Shown: positions 1-6,522 of the stretch, piece by piece
Layout of the letters: each line of letters begins with the position of its first letter
How positions within the stretch are numbered: position 1 is the stretch's first letter
Source of the DNA: Treponema sp.
GTDB taxonomy: Bacteria > Spirochaetota > Spirochaetia > Treponematales > Treponemataceae
Reading direction: 5' to 3'
Length of the DNA: 9,453 bases
Assembly: GCA_014804085.1 (NCBI GenBank)
Contig: JAAVAM010000013.1
Location: 65,024-74,476 of the forward strand
Made by a program: the position numbers and the translations under genes
The notes under the pieces: model-generated
What the model was told of the DNA's origin: nothing
The model's database searches: none
The model's input: only the letters and a program-made list of their open reading frames with translations

Positions 1-593
1 TGATTTTGAGGGAATACACGCTCGATGATTTTGACGCGCTGTACGAGATTGTGTCGGACGCGGAAACTATGCGGCATTATCCCAAGCCGTTTGACGAGAC
101 GCGCACCAGAAATTGGATTGAATGGAATCTCAAAAATTACGCGGAATACGGCTTCGGGCTGTGGGCGGTCGTGCTGAAGGAGACGCAGGAATTCATCGGC
201 GACTGCGGAATCACGATGCAAAACATTGACGGCGAGATGCTTCCCGAAATCGGCTACCACATCCACAAAAAATATTGGAGGCGCGGCTTCGGAAGCGAGG
301 CGGCAAAAGCGGTCAGGGATTGGGCGTTTGAAAACACAAAATATGATTGCCTTTACTCTTATATGAAATACACGAATGTCGGATCGTATTCCACCGCCGC
401 CGCGAACGGAATGAAAAAAATAAAAGAATATCCCGACGAAAAAAACGGCGTTTCGTATGCCTATGCCATAACGCGCGGCGAATGGGAAGAACTCAAAAAA
501 ATGAAAGAAGCGTTGCTTATCATCGATGTGCAAAATGATTATTTTCCCGGCGTTACAGCCGTTTTTTCACTTCCGCAAGCGGAATGCAAGTGA
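1..593 (+). CDS. GNAT-family N-acetyltransferase, 5'-partial, with an in-frame isochorismatase-like tail
   Basis: GNAT enzymes move the acetyl group of acetyl-CoA to an amine; the substrate here cannot be told. The frame is open to the left edge: codons before the TTG at 6 read Ile-Leu-Arg-Glu-Tyr, the usual 'LILREY' opening of this family, so roughly ten N-terminal residues lie outside the window and the TTG is not the start. The acetyl-CoA loop is visible as YWRRGFGSEAAK (about residues 90-101 counting from the TTG), preceded by the EIGYHI strand. The GNAT fold ends near residue 165 (base 500). No stop follows: the frame continues into MKEALLIIDVQNDYFPG, the start of an isochorismatase-type protein, then 13 residues read from the antisense of the next gene, ending at TGA 591-593. 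The last 41 nt overlap the convergent hydrolase gene. GC is about 45-50 percent here and lower (33 percent) at 481-540. Family assignment is firm; the tail is probably not native. Confidence 0.85.
   Translation, partial: ILREYTLDDFDALYEIVSDAETMRHYPKPFDETRTRNWIEWNLKNYAEYGFGLWAVVLKETQEFIGDCGITMQNIDGEMLPEIGYHIHKKYWRRGFGSEAAKAVRDWAFENTKYDCLYSYMKYTNVGSYSTAAANGMKKIKEYPDEKNGVSYAYAITRGEWEELKKMKEALLIIDVQNDYFPGVTAVFSLPQAECK
501..552 (+). pseudogene. N-terminal remnant of a second isochorismatase-family gene
   Basis: From the ATG at 501 the frame encodes MKEALLIIDVQNDYFPG, the first strand of the isochorismatase fold including the catalytic-Asp motif (IDVQND). A purine-rich GGAAG at 485-489 lies 11 nt upstream and could be its old ribosome site. 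The similarity stops at base 551-552, and the TAA of the opposite-strand isochorismatase gene (553-555 in + coordinates) follows at once, so about 90 percent of the domain is missing. At the DNA level it differs from the intact gene's own start at nearly every third codon position, so it is a diverged paralogue and not a recent copy. It may once have been a separate downstream gene or the second half of a GNAT-hydrolase fusion. No function is expected now. Confidence 0.7.
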
Positions 594-1152
594 TGCCCAT
601 GTTTTTCATGTCAAAGATGTTCGCCGCGGCGACTTCCGGCGTTTTTGCGGAGCATGCGTCGGTGCAGACGATGGTGTTGTAGTCGTAGCTCATCGCATCA
701 ACGGCGGTGCCGCGCACGCAGTTGGGATATTGCGTTCCCGCGATGACCACGGTTTTTACGCCGAGCCTTCGCAGCACTAGGTCGAGTTCCGTCTGAAAGA
801 AGCCGCTGTTGCGCCATTTGCGCACGATGATGTCGCCCCGTTGCGGCGCGAGTTCTTTCACGATTTCCCAGCCTTTCGTGCCCGGCACGCAGTAGCCCTG
901 CCTTCCGTCGGCGAACAGCGGAACGCGCGGCATGTCCACGTCGCAGCCGGAAGAGTGATGCTCGCGGATTATGTGGATGACGTGCCAGCCCTTTGCCCGC
1001 CCGTGCGAAAGCAAGTCCTGTATCGTCGGAATGGTCGCCTGCGCCCCGGCGACGCACAGCACCGCGCCCGGAAGCACGAAGTCGTTCTGCATGTCAATGA
1101 CCAAAATGGCGATGTCCGAATGTGCGTTCCCGCCGCCTGCGCTGTCCGTCAT
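553..1152 (-). CDS. Isochorismatase-family cysteine hydrolase
   Basis: A 199-residue member of the isochorismatase-like hydrolases, a cytosolic Rossmann-like family that cleaves amides, imidates or vinyl ethers through a cysteine. The family's Asp-Lys-Cys triad is complete: D20 in VIDMQND, K112 in VRKWRNSGFF, and C145 in PNCVRGTAVDA, with GTQYP before it at the usual cis-peptide position. The nicotinamidase metal ligands (D-x-H...H) are not evident, so a nicotinamidase is unlikely; the substrate is unknown. The first twelve residues are a Gly/Ser-rich extension (MTDSAGGGNAHS) before the first strand. The start is the ATG at 1152-1150; no strong Shine-Dalgarno is seen, but TTGACA lies upstream at 1183-1188. 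GC is about 60 percent, higher than in the GNAT gene it faces. Its stop sits one base from a truncated paralogue, and its upstream flank carries the 41-bp repeats. Confidence 0.9.
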   Translation of the reverse strand: MTDSAGGGNAHSDIAILVIDMQNDFVLPGAVLCVAGAQATIPTIQDLLSHGRAKGWHVIHIIREHHSSGCDVDMPRVPLFADGRQGYCVPGTKGWEIVKELAPQRGDIIVRKWRNSGFFQTELDLVLRRLGVKTVVIAGTQYPNCVRGTAVDAMSYDYNTIVCTDACSAKTPEVAAANIFDMKNMGITCIPLAEVKKRL

Positions 1153-1158
1153 GCGCCT

Positions 1159-1188
1159 ATGCTAGTATGTTTCCGCAAAGCCTGTCAA
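1159..1188 (-). promoter_or_regulatory. Possible promoter of the isochorismatase-family gene
   Basis: On the minus strand a perfect TTGACA (1183-1188) is followed after 18 nt by TAGCAT (1159-1164), six bases before the ATG. A second -10-like CATACT (1164-1169) is only 13 nt from the TTGACA. The -35 is convincing, the -10 is not. If TAGCAT is used, the transcript would begin at or next to the start codon. Confidence 0.35.
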
Positions 1189-1215
1189 TACGAACCGCAG
1201 ATGCCGCGCCGTTGG

Positions 1216-1515
1216 TCAAAATTGCGTTTGGACGGACAACGACGTTTTGCCGTTTGCTAAAATCCCGTCTGGACGAACAACGGCATTTTGCCGGTCGTCA
1301 AAACTACGTCTGGACGGGTAACGGCATTTCGCCGTTCGCCAAAATCACGCCCGGACGGACAACGACATTCTGCCGCTCGTCAAAATCACGTCTGGACGGC
1401 AAACGGCATTTCGCCGGTCGTCAAAATCACGTCTGGACAGGCAACGGCGTTTTGCCGGTCGCCAAAATCACGCTTGGACGGGCAACGGCATTTTGTCGTT
1501 CCTCAAAATTCGTTC
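1216..1515. repeat. 41-bp tandem repeat array, seven full copies plus a partial eighth
   Basis: Units begin at 1216, 1257, 1298, 1339, 1380, 1421 and 1462, each exactly 41 bp without gaps; a decayed eighth starts at 1503. Against the majority unit the copies differ at 2 to 8 positions (about 80-95 percent identity), the copies at 1380 and 1421 being closest. About 28 of 36 differences are transitions. Each unit contains the dyad CGGCA-TTT-TGCCG and a shorter CGTC-TG-GACG. The period is not a multiple of three, so the open frames through it are not selected protein. There are no spacers, so it is not CRISPR. It lies between two divergent genes and has no recognised function. Confidence 0.93.
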
Positions 1516-1540
1516 AAGGGGAAAAACGGGGCGTTGCGGG

Positions 1541-1616
1541 GTTTTAGGGGCGCAGCCCCTAGGAGAAGGGGTAGCGGAAGACCCGCAGGGGCTGGAGCGA
1601 GGGGGAGACTTCCCCC
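1541..1616. repeat. GC-rich multi-hairpin intergenic element
   Basis: Three successive perfect inverted repeats: TAGGGGC-GCA-GCCCCTA (1545-1561), GCGG-AAGAC-CCGC (1574-1586) and GGGGGA-GACT-TCCCCC (1601-1616). Short G-runs separate them. A second copy of GACTTCCCC lies at 1634-1642. The arrangement resembles a dispersed intergenic repeat that I recall in several Treponema genomes; that family match is from memory. No T-run follows the hairpins, so they are not classical terminators. No coding potential is evident. Confidence 0.65.
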
Positions 1617-1653
1617 ACATGAAGTTTCGAGCGGACTTCCCCTGCTCATCAGC

Positions 1654-1673
1654 CTTTGCGCATTTGGGCAAAG
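1654..1673. promoter_or_regulatory. Inverted repeat over the pepF -35 region, possible operator
   Basis: CTTTGC (1654-1659) and GCAAAG (1668-1673) form a perfect 6-bp inverted repeat with an 8-bp centre. It ends 5 bp before the TATACT -10 box and covers the -35 position, where a repressor could block RNA polymerase. No regulator gene is in the window, and a chance dyad is possible. Confidence 0.3.
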
Positions 1674-1684
1674 CGTGGTATACT
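1655..1684 (+). promoter_or_regulatory. pepF promoter with extended -10, probably leaderless
   Basis: TATACT at 1679-1684 is preceded by TGG, giving an extended -10 (TGnTATACT). The -35 is weak (TTTGCG at 1655-1660 with 18-nt spacing, or TTGCGC at 1656-1661 with 17). Only six bases (GGGGCT) separate the -10 from the pepF ATG at 1691, so transcription should begin at about the A of the start codon. Confidence 0.6.
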
Positions 1685-1690
1685 GGGGCT

Positions 1691-3496
1691 ATGGCAGAAC
1701 ATTCCATTCCGAACCGGGCGGACGTTCCCGCAGCAGACCGCTGGGACTTATCGACGCTCTACAAATCTGATGACGACTGGGAAGCCGCGCTGGCGAGCAT
1801 TCCCGCACTGACCGAAACGCTCGCCGCGTTCAAGGGGACGCTGGGCGATTCGGCGGCACAGCTGCTCGGCGCGCTCAAGGCACTGGAACGCCTCGAACGC
1901 ACGATTGAGCTGGTGGCGCAGTACGCGAGCCTGCATTATGCCGCCGATTTGGGCGATGCCGCCGCGCAGGAGCGCGAAGGGCGCGTGACAATGGCGATTA
2001 CGCAGGCGGATTCCGCGGCGAGCTTTTTCTTTCCCGAACTCATGGCGATTGCCGACGGGACGATCCGCACCTGGATGCAGGACACATCGTTCGACGATTA
2101 CCGCGTCTACCTTGCCAAACGGCTGCGCATGAAGCCGCATATCCTTTCCGAACAGGAGGAGCGGCTGCTCGCGCTTCAGGCGGAAAGCGCGCAGACCGCG
2201 CACAAGACGTTCTCGCTGCTGAACAACGCGGACTTGCAGTTCGGCACGGTCCGCATGAATGGCACGGACGAGCCGCTCACCCATGCCACGTATACGCTTT
2301 TTATGGAACAGAGCGACCGCGCCGTGCGCAAGGAAGCCTACGGCAAATTCTACGCGGCGTTCGAGCAGCACCAGAACACGATCGCCTCGCTCTATGCCGG
2401 GTCGGTCAGCCAAGACATATTCGAGGCGCGCGCGCGCGGCTACGGCTCGTCGCTTGAGGCCGCGCTGTTCGGCGACAACGTGCCGCTTTCAGTCTACCAC
2501 AACCTGATCGACACCGTGCACAAAAACTTGCCCGCGCTCCACCGCTACTATGCCCTGCGCAAAAAAGTGCTCGGCCTTGACGAGCTGCGCCACTACGACG
2601 TGTACGTGCCGCTCGCCAAGCATATCGACCGCAAGACGAGCTACGAATCTGCCGTGGAACTCTGCCGCAACGCGCTCGCGCCGCTCGGCACGGACTACAC
2701 CGACATTTTGTGCGACGGGCTGCTGCACGGCTGGGTTGACCGCTATGAGAACAAAGGCAAGCGCAGCGGCGCGTTCTCTTCGGGCGCGTACACGGGCTAT
2801 CCGTACATTCTGCTCAATTACAAGGATTCTTCCGTCCGCGACGTGTTCACCATGATTCACGAAGGCGGACACAGCATGCACAGCCATTACAGCAAGACGA
2901 ACAATCCGTTTATGAGCTACGACTACACGATTTTTGAGGCGGAAGTCGCGTCCACGTTCAACGAGGAGCTACTGTTCGAGTACCTGCTGAAAAACGCGGC
3001 GGACAAGGACACGCGCGCGTACCTGCTCGCCATGCGGGCAAACGACATTCTTGCCACGCTCCACCGCCAGACGATGTTCGCAGAATTCGAGCTGAAAGCG
3101 CACGAACTTGCGGAAAACGGCACGCCGCTCAACGCGCAGGTTCTGCGCGGTATCTACCGCGGGCTTCTGGAGCAGTATTTTGGCAGCGGCATGGTATTCG
3201 AGCCGACAAGTGACCTAGAAGGGCTGCGCATCCCGCACTTTTACAACGCGTTCTACGTGTACAAATACAGCACCGGCATTTCCGCCGCGCTCGCGCTGGC
3301 AAAACGCGTCACCCACGGCGGCAAGAGCGAACGCGACGACTACTTTGCCTTCCTCAAAAGCGGCGGGTCGCGCTATCCGATCGAAAGCCTGCGCGCGGCG
3401 GGCGTTGACATGGAAAGCACCGAGCCGACGCAGAGCGCGCTCGACACCTTTGCCGCAATCGTGGACGAACTGGAGCGGACATTGCCGGGGCAATAA
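1691..3496 (+). CDS. pepF: Oligoendopeptidase F (M3 family zinc metallopeptidase)
   Basis: A cytosolic zinc endopeptidase that cuts short peptides, usually after uptake or protein turnover. From the ATG at 1691 the protein has 601 residues, the normal length for PepF, and opens with the family's typical RWDLSTLYKSDDDWE segment. The open frame extends upstream to 1493, but only through repeat DNA. The zinc site is intact: H390-E391-x-x-H394 in TMIHEGGHSMHSHYS, and the third ligand E418 in FEAEVAST, 28 residues after H390. The N-terminal part is the helical M3 domain, and the C-terminal part carries the YKYSTGISAALALAKR helix. No signal peptide or membrane segment is seen. A -10 box lies directly before the ATG. 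The deaminase gene follows after 59 bp on the same strand and may share this transcript. Confidence 0.97.
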   Translation: MAEHSIPNRADVPAADRWDLSTLYKSDDDWEAALASIPALTETLAAFKGTLGDSAAQLLGALKALERLERTIELVAQYASLHYAADLGDAAAQEREGRVTMAITQADSAASFFFPELMAIADGTIRTWMQDTSFDDYRVYLAKRLRMKPHILSEQEERLLALQAESAQTAHKTFSLLNNADLQFGTVRMNGTDEPLTHATYTLFMEQSDRAVRKEAYGKFYAAFEQHQNTIASLYAGSVSQDIFEARARGYGSSLEAALFGDNVPLSVYHNLIDTVHKNLPALHRYYALRKKVLGLDELRHYDVYVPLAKHIDRKTSYESAVELCRNALAPLGTDYTDILCDGLLHGWVDRYENKGKRSGAFSSGAYTGYPYILLNYKDSSVRDVFTMIHEGGHSMHSHYSKTNNPFMSYDYTIFEAEVASTFNEELLFEYLLKNAADKDTRAYLLAMRANDILATLHRQTMFAEFELKAHELAENGTPLNAQVLRGIYRGLLEQYFGSGMVFEPTSDLEGLRIPHFYNAFYVYKYSTGISAALALAKRVTHGGKSERDDYFAFLKSGGSRYPIESLRAAGVDMESTEPTQSALDTFAAIVDELERTLPGQ

Positions 3497-3541
3497 TTCG
3501 TGCCGAAACGATATATTTTCAGCAAAGTCGTGCAAGACGAC

Positions 3542-3547
3542 AAGGAG
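3542..3547 (+). promoter_or_regulatory. Ribosome binding site of the deaminase gene
   Basis: AAGGAG at 3542-3547 lies 8 nt before the ATG at 3556 and 11 nt before the second ATG at 3559, which favours the first as the start. Confidence 0.8.
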
Positions 3548-3555
3548 CAGACGTT

Positions 3556-4572
3556 ATGATGGAAAAAGCAGCGTTCTATGCATTTCTCAAGGCGATTCCC
3601 AAGGCAGAAATTCACCTGCACATTGAGGCGGTCATCAGCAAAGCATCGATTAAGAAACTGTCGCGCAAAAAGAACGGCGCGGAACTGACCGACGCGGAGC
3701 TGGAAGACCTGTTCAGCTACGCGGATCTCAACGGATTTATCGCCGCGTTCCTGAAAGTGCAGGATATGTTCAGCGAGGTCGCGGACTTAGACCTCGTGTT
3801 CGCCGATTTGCAGCAGTACATCACGGACAACGGCATTTCGTATGCGGAAGTGTTCTTTGCGCCGTCGGCGTTCATCAAAAAAGGCTTTGCCTACGGCGAC
3901 ATCATGCAGAATTTCAGCAAGAACATCGCCAGAATCAAGGCAGAAACGGGCGTTGACGTAAAGGTACTCGTGGACGTGTCGCGCACGTTCGGGCTGGAGA
4001 ATGCCGAAAAGAACCTGGATATGCTGCTCGCCCACCGGATTCCCGCCGTGATTGGCATCGGCTTGGGCGGCGCGGAGTCAAAAGGCCCGTGCAAGGACTT
4101 CGGTCCGGTGTTTGAGCGCGCGCGGGCGAACGGGCTGAAAACCGTGGCGCACGCCGGCGAGGACGTGGACGCCTGGTCAATTTGGGACGCGATTGACGTG
4201 CTGCACGCCGCGCGAATCGGGCACGGCATTACCGCCATACAGGACGAAACGCTGATGGAACGGCTCAAGAACGAACGGATTCCGCTTGAAGTCGCCCCGA
4301 CGAGCAACGTGTTCACCAAAAAATACGTGCCGTCGTTTGAACAGCATCCTATCCGCGCGTTTTTTGACAAAGGACTGCTCGTCACCGTCAACACGGACGA
4401 CCCGCTGTTCTTCAAAGTCAGCCTGCTTGACGAATACTGGAACCTGCACAGCAAACTGCATTTTACCGAATACGAAATTAAGCAGCTAGTGCTGAACAGT
4501 TTTGCCGCCACGTTCCTGAGCGACAGCGAAAAGAACGCATGGGCAGAAAAAGTGGAAGCGAGCTGGAAATAA
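3556..4572 (+). CDS. add: Adenosine deaminase family protein
   Basis: Predicted to deaminate adenosine or a related aminopurine to the hypoxanthine form, in cytosolic purine salvage. The 338 residues fit bacterial adenosine deaminases. Zinc and catalytic residues are present: H20 and H22 (KAEIHLHIEA), H199 with catalytic E202 (AHAGE), H223 (RIGHG), and D281-D282 (VNTDDPLFF). The TSN at 250-252 also matches the family. One departure: the Gly that normally follows in the first motif (H-x-H-x-D/E-G) is Ala at residue 25. Substrate specificity is not settled by these motifs; adenine deaminase and related amidohydrolases share them. A good Shine-Dalgarno (AAGGAG) precedes the ATG. No clear promoter lies in the 59 bp after pepF, so co-transcription is likely. 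It converges with mnmG, with 9 bp between the stop codons. Confidence 0.9.
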   Translation: MMEKAAFYAFLKAIPKAEIHLHIEAVISKASIKKLSRKKNGAELTDAELEDLFSYADLNGFIAAFLKVQDMFSEVADLDLVFADLQQYITDNGISYAEVFFAPSAFIKKGFAYGDIMQNFSKNIARIKAETGVDVKVLVDVSRTFGLENAEKNLDMLLAHRIPAVIGIGLGGAESKGPCKDFGPVFERARANGLKTVAHAGEDVDAWSIWDAIDVLHAARIGHGITAIQDETLMERLKNERIPLEVAPTSNVFTKKYVPSFEQHPIRAFFDKGLLVTVNTDDPLFFKVSLLDEYWNLHSKLHFTEYEIKQLVLNSFAATFLSDSEKNAWAEKVEASWK

Positions 4573-4581
4573 CCGCGCGAA

Positions 4582-6516
4582 TCAGCGCAGGTACAGCATC
4601 AGCAGCATGATGTCCGAATTGCGGATGCCGCTGATGCGGCTTGCCTGCCCCAGGGTGAGCGGGCGCACGTCCTCCAGTTTTTGGCGCGACTCGGCACTGA
4701 GCGCGGGAATCTTGCCGTAGTCAAACTGCGCGGGAATCTTGTGGTCTTCCATGCGGCGCAACTTGGCGACCCGTGCGTCCTGTTTTTCGATGTAATATTT
4801 GTACTTAAAATCTTCCTGCGCCAGCTCCCAGACCACGGCAGAAAAGCCGGGATTCCGCGCGGACGCATCTTTTTCCAGCAACGCCGTGGCGGCGGCAACC
4901 TGCGCATATTTTTCGTTCACCGCGTCCAATTGCGCCTGCGTCTTCAGCCCCACCGCGTACGCTTTCTGCACCAGGCGGCGGTCGGCGGTATCATGCCGGA
5001 GTTTCAGGCGATATTCGGCACGGGCGGTGAACATGCGGTACGGCTCTTTCGTGCCGAGCGTCACCAAATCGTCAATCAGCACGCCGATATAGGCTTCGTC
5101 GCGTCCGAGCACCAGCGGCTGCCAGACGGGGAGCGATTTTTGGTTTTTGGCAGTGAAATCCTGCGCCGGGCGGTCAGATTCCGGCTGCGCGGCGTACAAT
5201 GCCCCGCACATGTCGGCATGGACGTGCGCGTACAATGCCGCATTGATTCCCGCCACCAAGCCCTGCCCCGCCGCCTCTTCGTAGCCGCTCGTCCCGTTGA
5301 TTTGCCCCGCATGAAAAAGCCCCGCGACGCGCTTTGTCTCCAGCGACGGAAAAAGCTGCGTCGGCTCAACGTAATCGTACTCAACGGCGTAGGCAGGACG
5401 GCTGATAACACAACCGGCAAAACCGGGGAGCGTGCGCACGAACGCATCCTGCACGCTTTCGGGGAGCGAGGACGACAATCCGTTCAGGTAGATTTCGTCG
5501 GTCAGCAGGCTTTCCGGCTCAATGAACAGCTGATGACGCTCACGGTCGGCAAAGCGCATCACCTTGTCTTCGATTGACGGGCAGTAGCGCGGGCCGATTC
5601 CGCTGATTTTTCCGCTGTACAGCGGGGAACGACCGATATTCGCGCGGATAATCGCATGCGTCTCCTCATTCGTGTAGACCAAATGGCACAGAACCATCGG
5701 GCGATCCACCGACTCGTCGTCAAAACTGAACGGCACGATTTCGGCATCACCTGCCTGCGGCTCAAACGAAGAAAAATCGACCGTGTGGCGCAGAATGCGC
5801 GGCGGCGTTCCCGTTTTCAGCCGCCCCGTCGTAAAGCCGAGCCGCCGGAGCGCGTCCGTCAGCCCCTCCGCGCCCCGCTCGCCCAGCCGCCCGCACGACG
5901 CGTCGTATTCGCCGATAAAAATGCGCCCGCCCAAAAACGTTCCCGTCGTCAGCACGACGGCACGGCACGGAATGACGCGCCCGCGCTCGGTGACGACGGC
6001 AGTCACTTTCTGGCGCATACCGCTCGCGGCGGCTTCGGTAAGTTCCTGCGCCGCCGATTCGCCGGGAATCGTTCCCGCAACGGCACTGCCACTTTGGGGC
6101 GGCAACGGCTGGTCGCTCGCCACGGTGCGTATGTCGGTCACCGTGTCCATAAGCGTGAACAAATTCGGTGTGGTCTCGACGATATGCCGCGCCAGCTGCG
6201 CATATACGATTTTATCCGCCTGGCTGCGCGGAGACTGGACGGCAGGACCGCGGCTTTTGTTGAGCATACGAAACTGAATCATGCTGCGGTCGATGAGTTT
6301 TGCCATCTCGCCGCCGAGCGCGTCAACCTCGCGCACGATGTTGCCTTTTGCAATGCCGCCGATTGACGGGTTGCAGCTCATGCGGGCAATCGCGTCGATG
6401 CTCTGCGTGACGAGCAGCGTCTTCAGCCCCATGCGCGCGCTCGCCAGCGAAGCCTCAACCCCCGCATGCCCGCCGCCCGTGACAACAACGTCAAACCAAT
6501 CGTAAAATCCAGCCAT
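4582..6516 (-). CDS. mnmG: tRNA uridine-5-carboxymethylaminomethyl modification enzyme MnmG (GidA)
   Basis: With MnmE, this FAD enzyme adds the carboxymethylaminomethyl group to U34 of tRNAs that read two-codon boxes. From the ATG at 6516-6514 the protein has 644 residues. The FAD-binding GGGHAG is at 14-19. Both GidA signatures are present: GPRYCPSIEDKVMRF (308-322) and AGQINGTSGYEEAAGQGL (403-420). The C-terminal helical domain that meets tRNA and MnmE is complete to the end (GQASRISGIRNSDIMLLMLYLR region, 623-644). Two stretches look longer than the E. coli protein as I recall it: an Ala/Gly/Pro-rich insert at about 132-168, and extra residues at about 432-465. The frame stays open upstream to 6720, but that extension would cover the phosphofructokinase start and lacks homology. 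TATACT lies 6 nt before the ATG, with no Shine-Dalgarno, suggesting a leaderless mRNA. Confidence 0.97.
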   Translation of the reverse strand: MAGFYDWFDVVVTGGGHAGVEASLASARMGLKTLLVTQSIDAIARMSCNPSIGGIAKGNIVREVDALGGEMAKLIDRSMIQFRMLNKSRGPAVQSPRSQADKIVYAQLARHIVETTPNLFTLMDTVTDIRTVASDQPLPPQSGSAVAGTIPGESAAQELTEAAASGMRQKVTAVVTERGRVIPCRAVVLTTGTFLGGRIFIGEYDASCGRLGERGAEGLTDALRRLGFTTGRLKTGTPPRILRHTVDFSSFEPQAGDAEIVPFSFDDESVDRPMVLCHLVYTNEETHAIIRANIGRSPLYSGKISGIGPRYCPSIEDKVMRFADRERHQLFIEPESLLTDEIYLNGLSSSLPESVQDAFVRTLPGFAGCVISRPAYAVEYDYVEPTQLFPSLETKRVAGLFHAGQINGTSGYEEAAGQGLVAGINAALYAHVHADMCGALYAAQPESDRPAQDFTAKNQKSLPVWQPLVLGRDEAYIGVLIDDLVTLGTKEPYRMFTARAEYRLKLRHDTADRRLVQKAYAVGLKTQAQLDAVNEKYAQVAAATALLEKDASARNPGFSAVVWELAQEDFKYKYYIEKQDARVAKLRRMEDHKIPAQFDYGKIPALSAESRQKLEDVRPLTLGQASRISGIRNSDIMLLMLYLR

Positions 6517-6522
6517 ACGGAC

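Noticed and set aside
6..8. TTG as the true start of the GNAT gene
   Set aside because: The preceding codon and the LILREY family opening show that the frame continues to the left of the window.
571..584. TTCCGC-AA-GCGGAA hairpin as a terminator of the hydrolase or GNAT gene
   Set aside because: It lies inside the hydrolase coding sequence and no T-run follows it on either strand.
1216..1515. CRISPR array
   Set aside because: Units abut with no unique spacers, and no cas gene is in the window.
1493..1690. Upstream start for pepF adding 66 residues
   Set aside because: The added part is translated from the repeat and hairpin DNA. The normal 601-residue family length and the promoter position support 1691.
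1122..1770. Open frames running through the 41-bp repeats, apparently repeat proteins
   Set aside because: A 41-bp period shifts frame at each unit, so the protein would not repeat per unit. The frames lack ribosome sites and overlap the pepF start region.
3512..3517. TATATT as a separate promoter for the deaminase gene
   Set aside because: No -35-like hexamer at 15-19 nt; the nearest candidate TTGCCG is 23 nt away.
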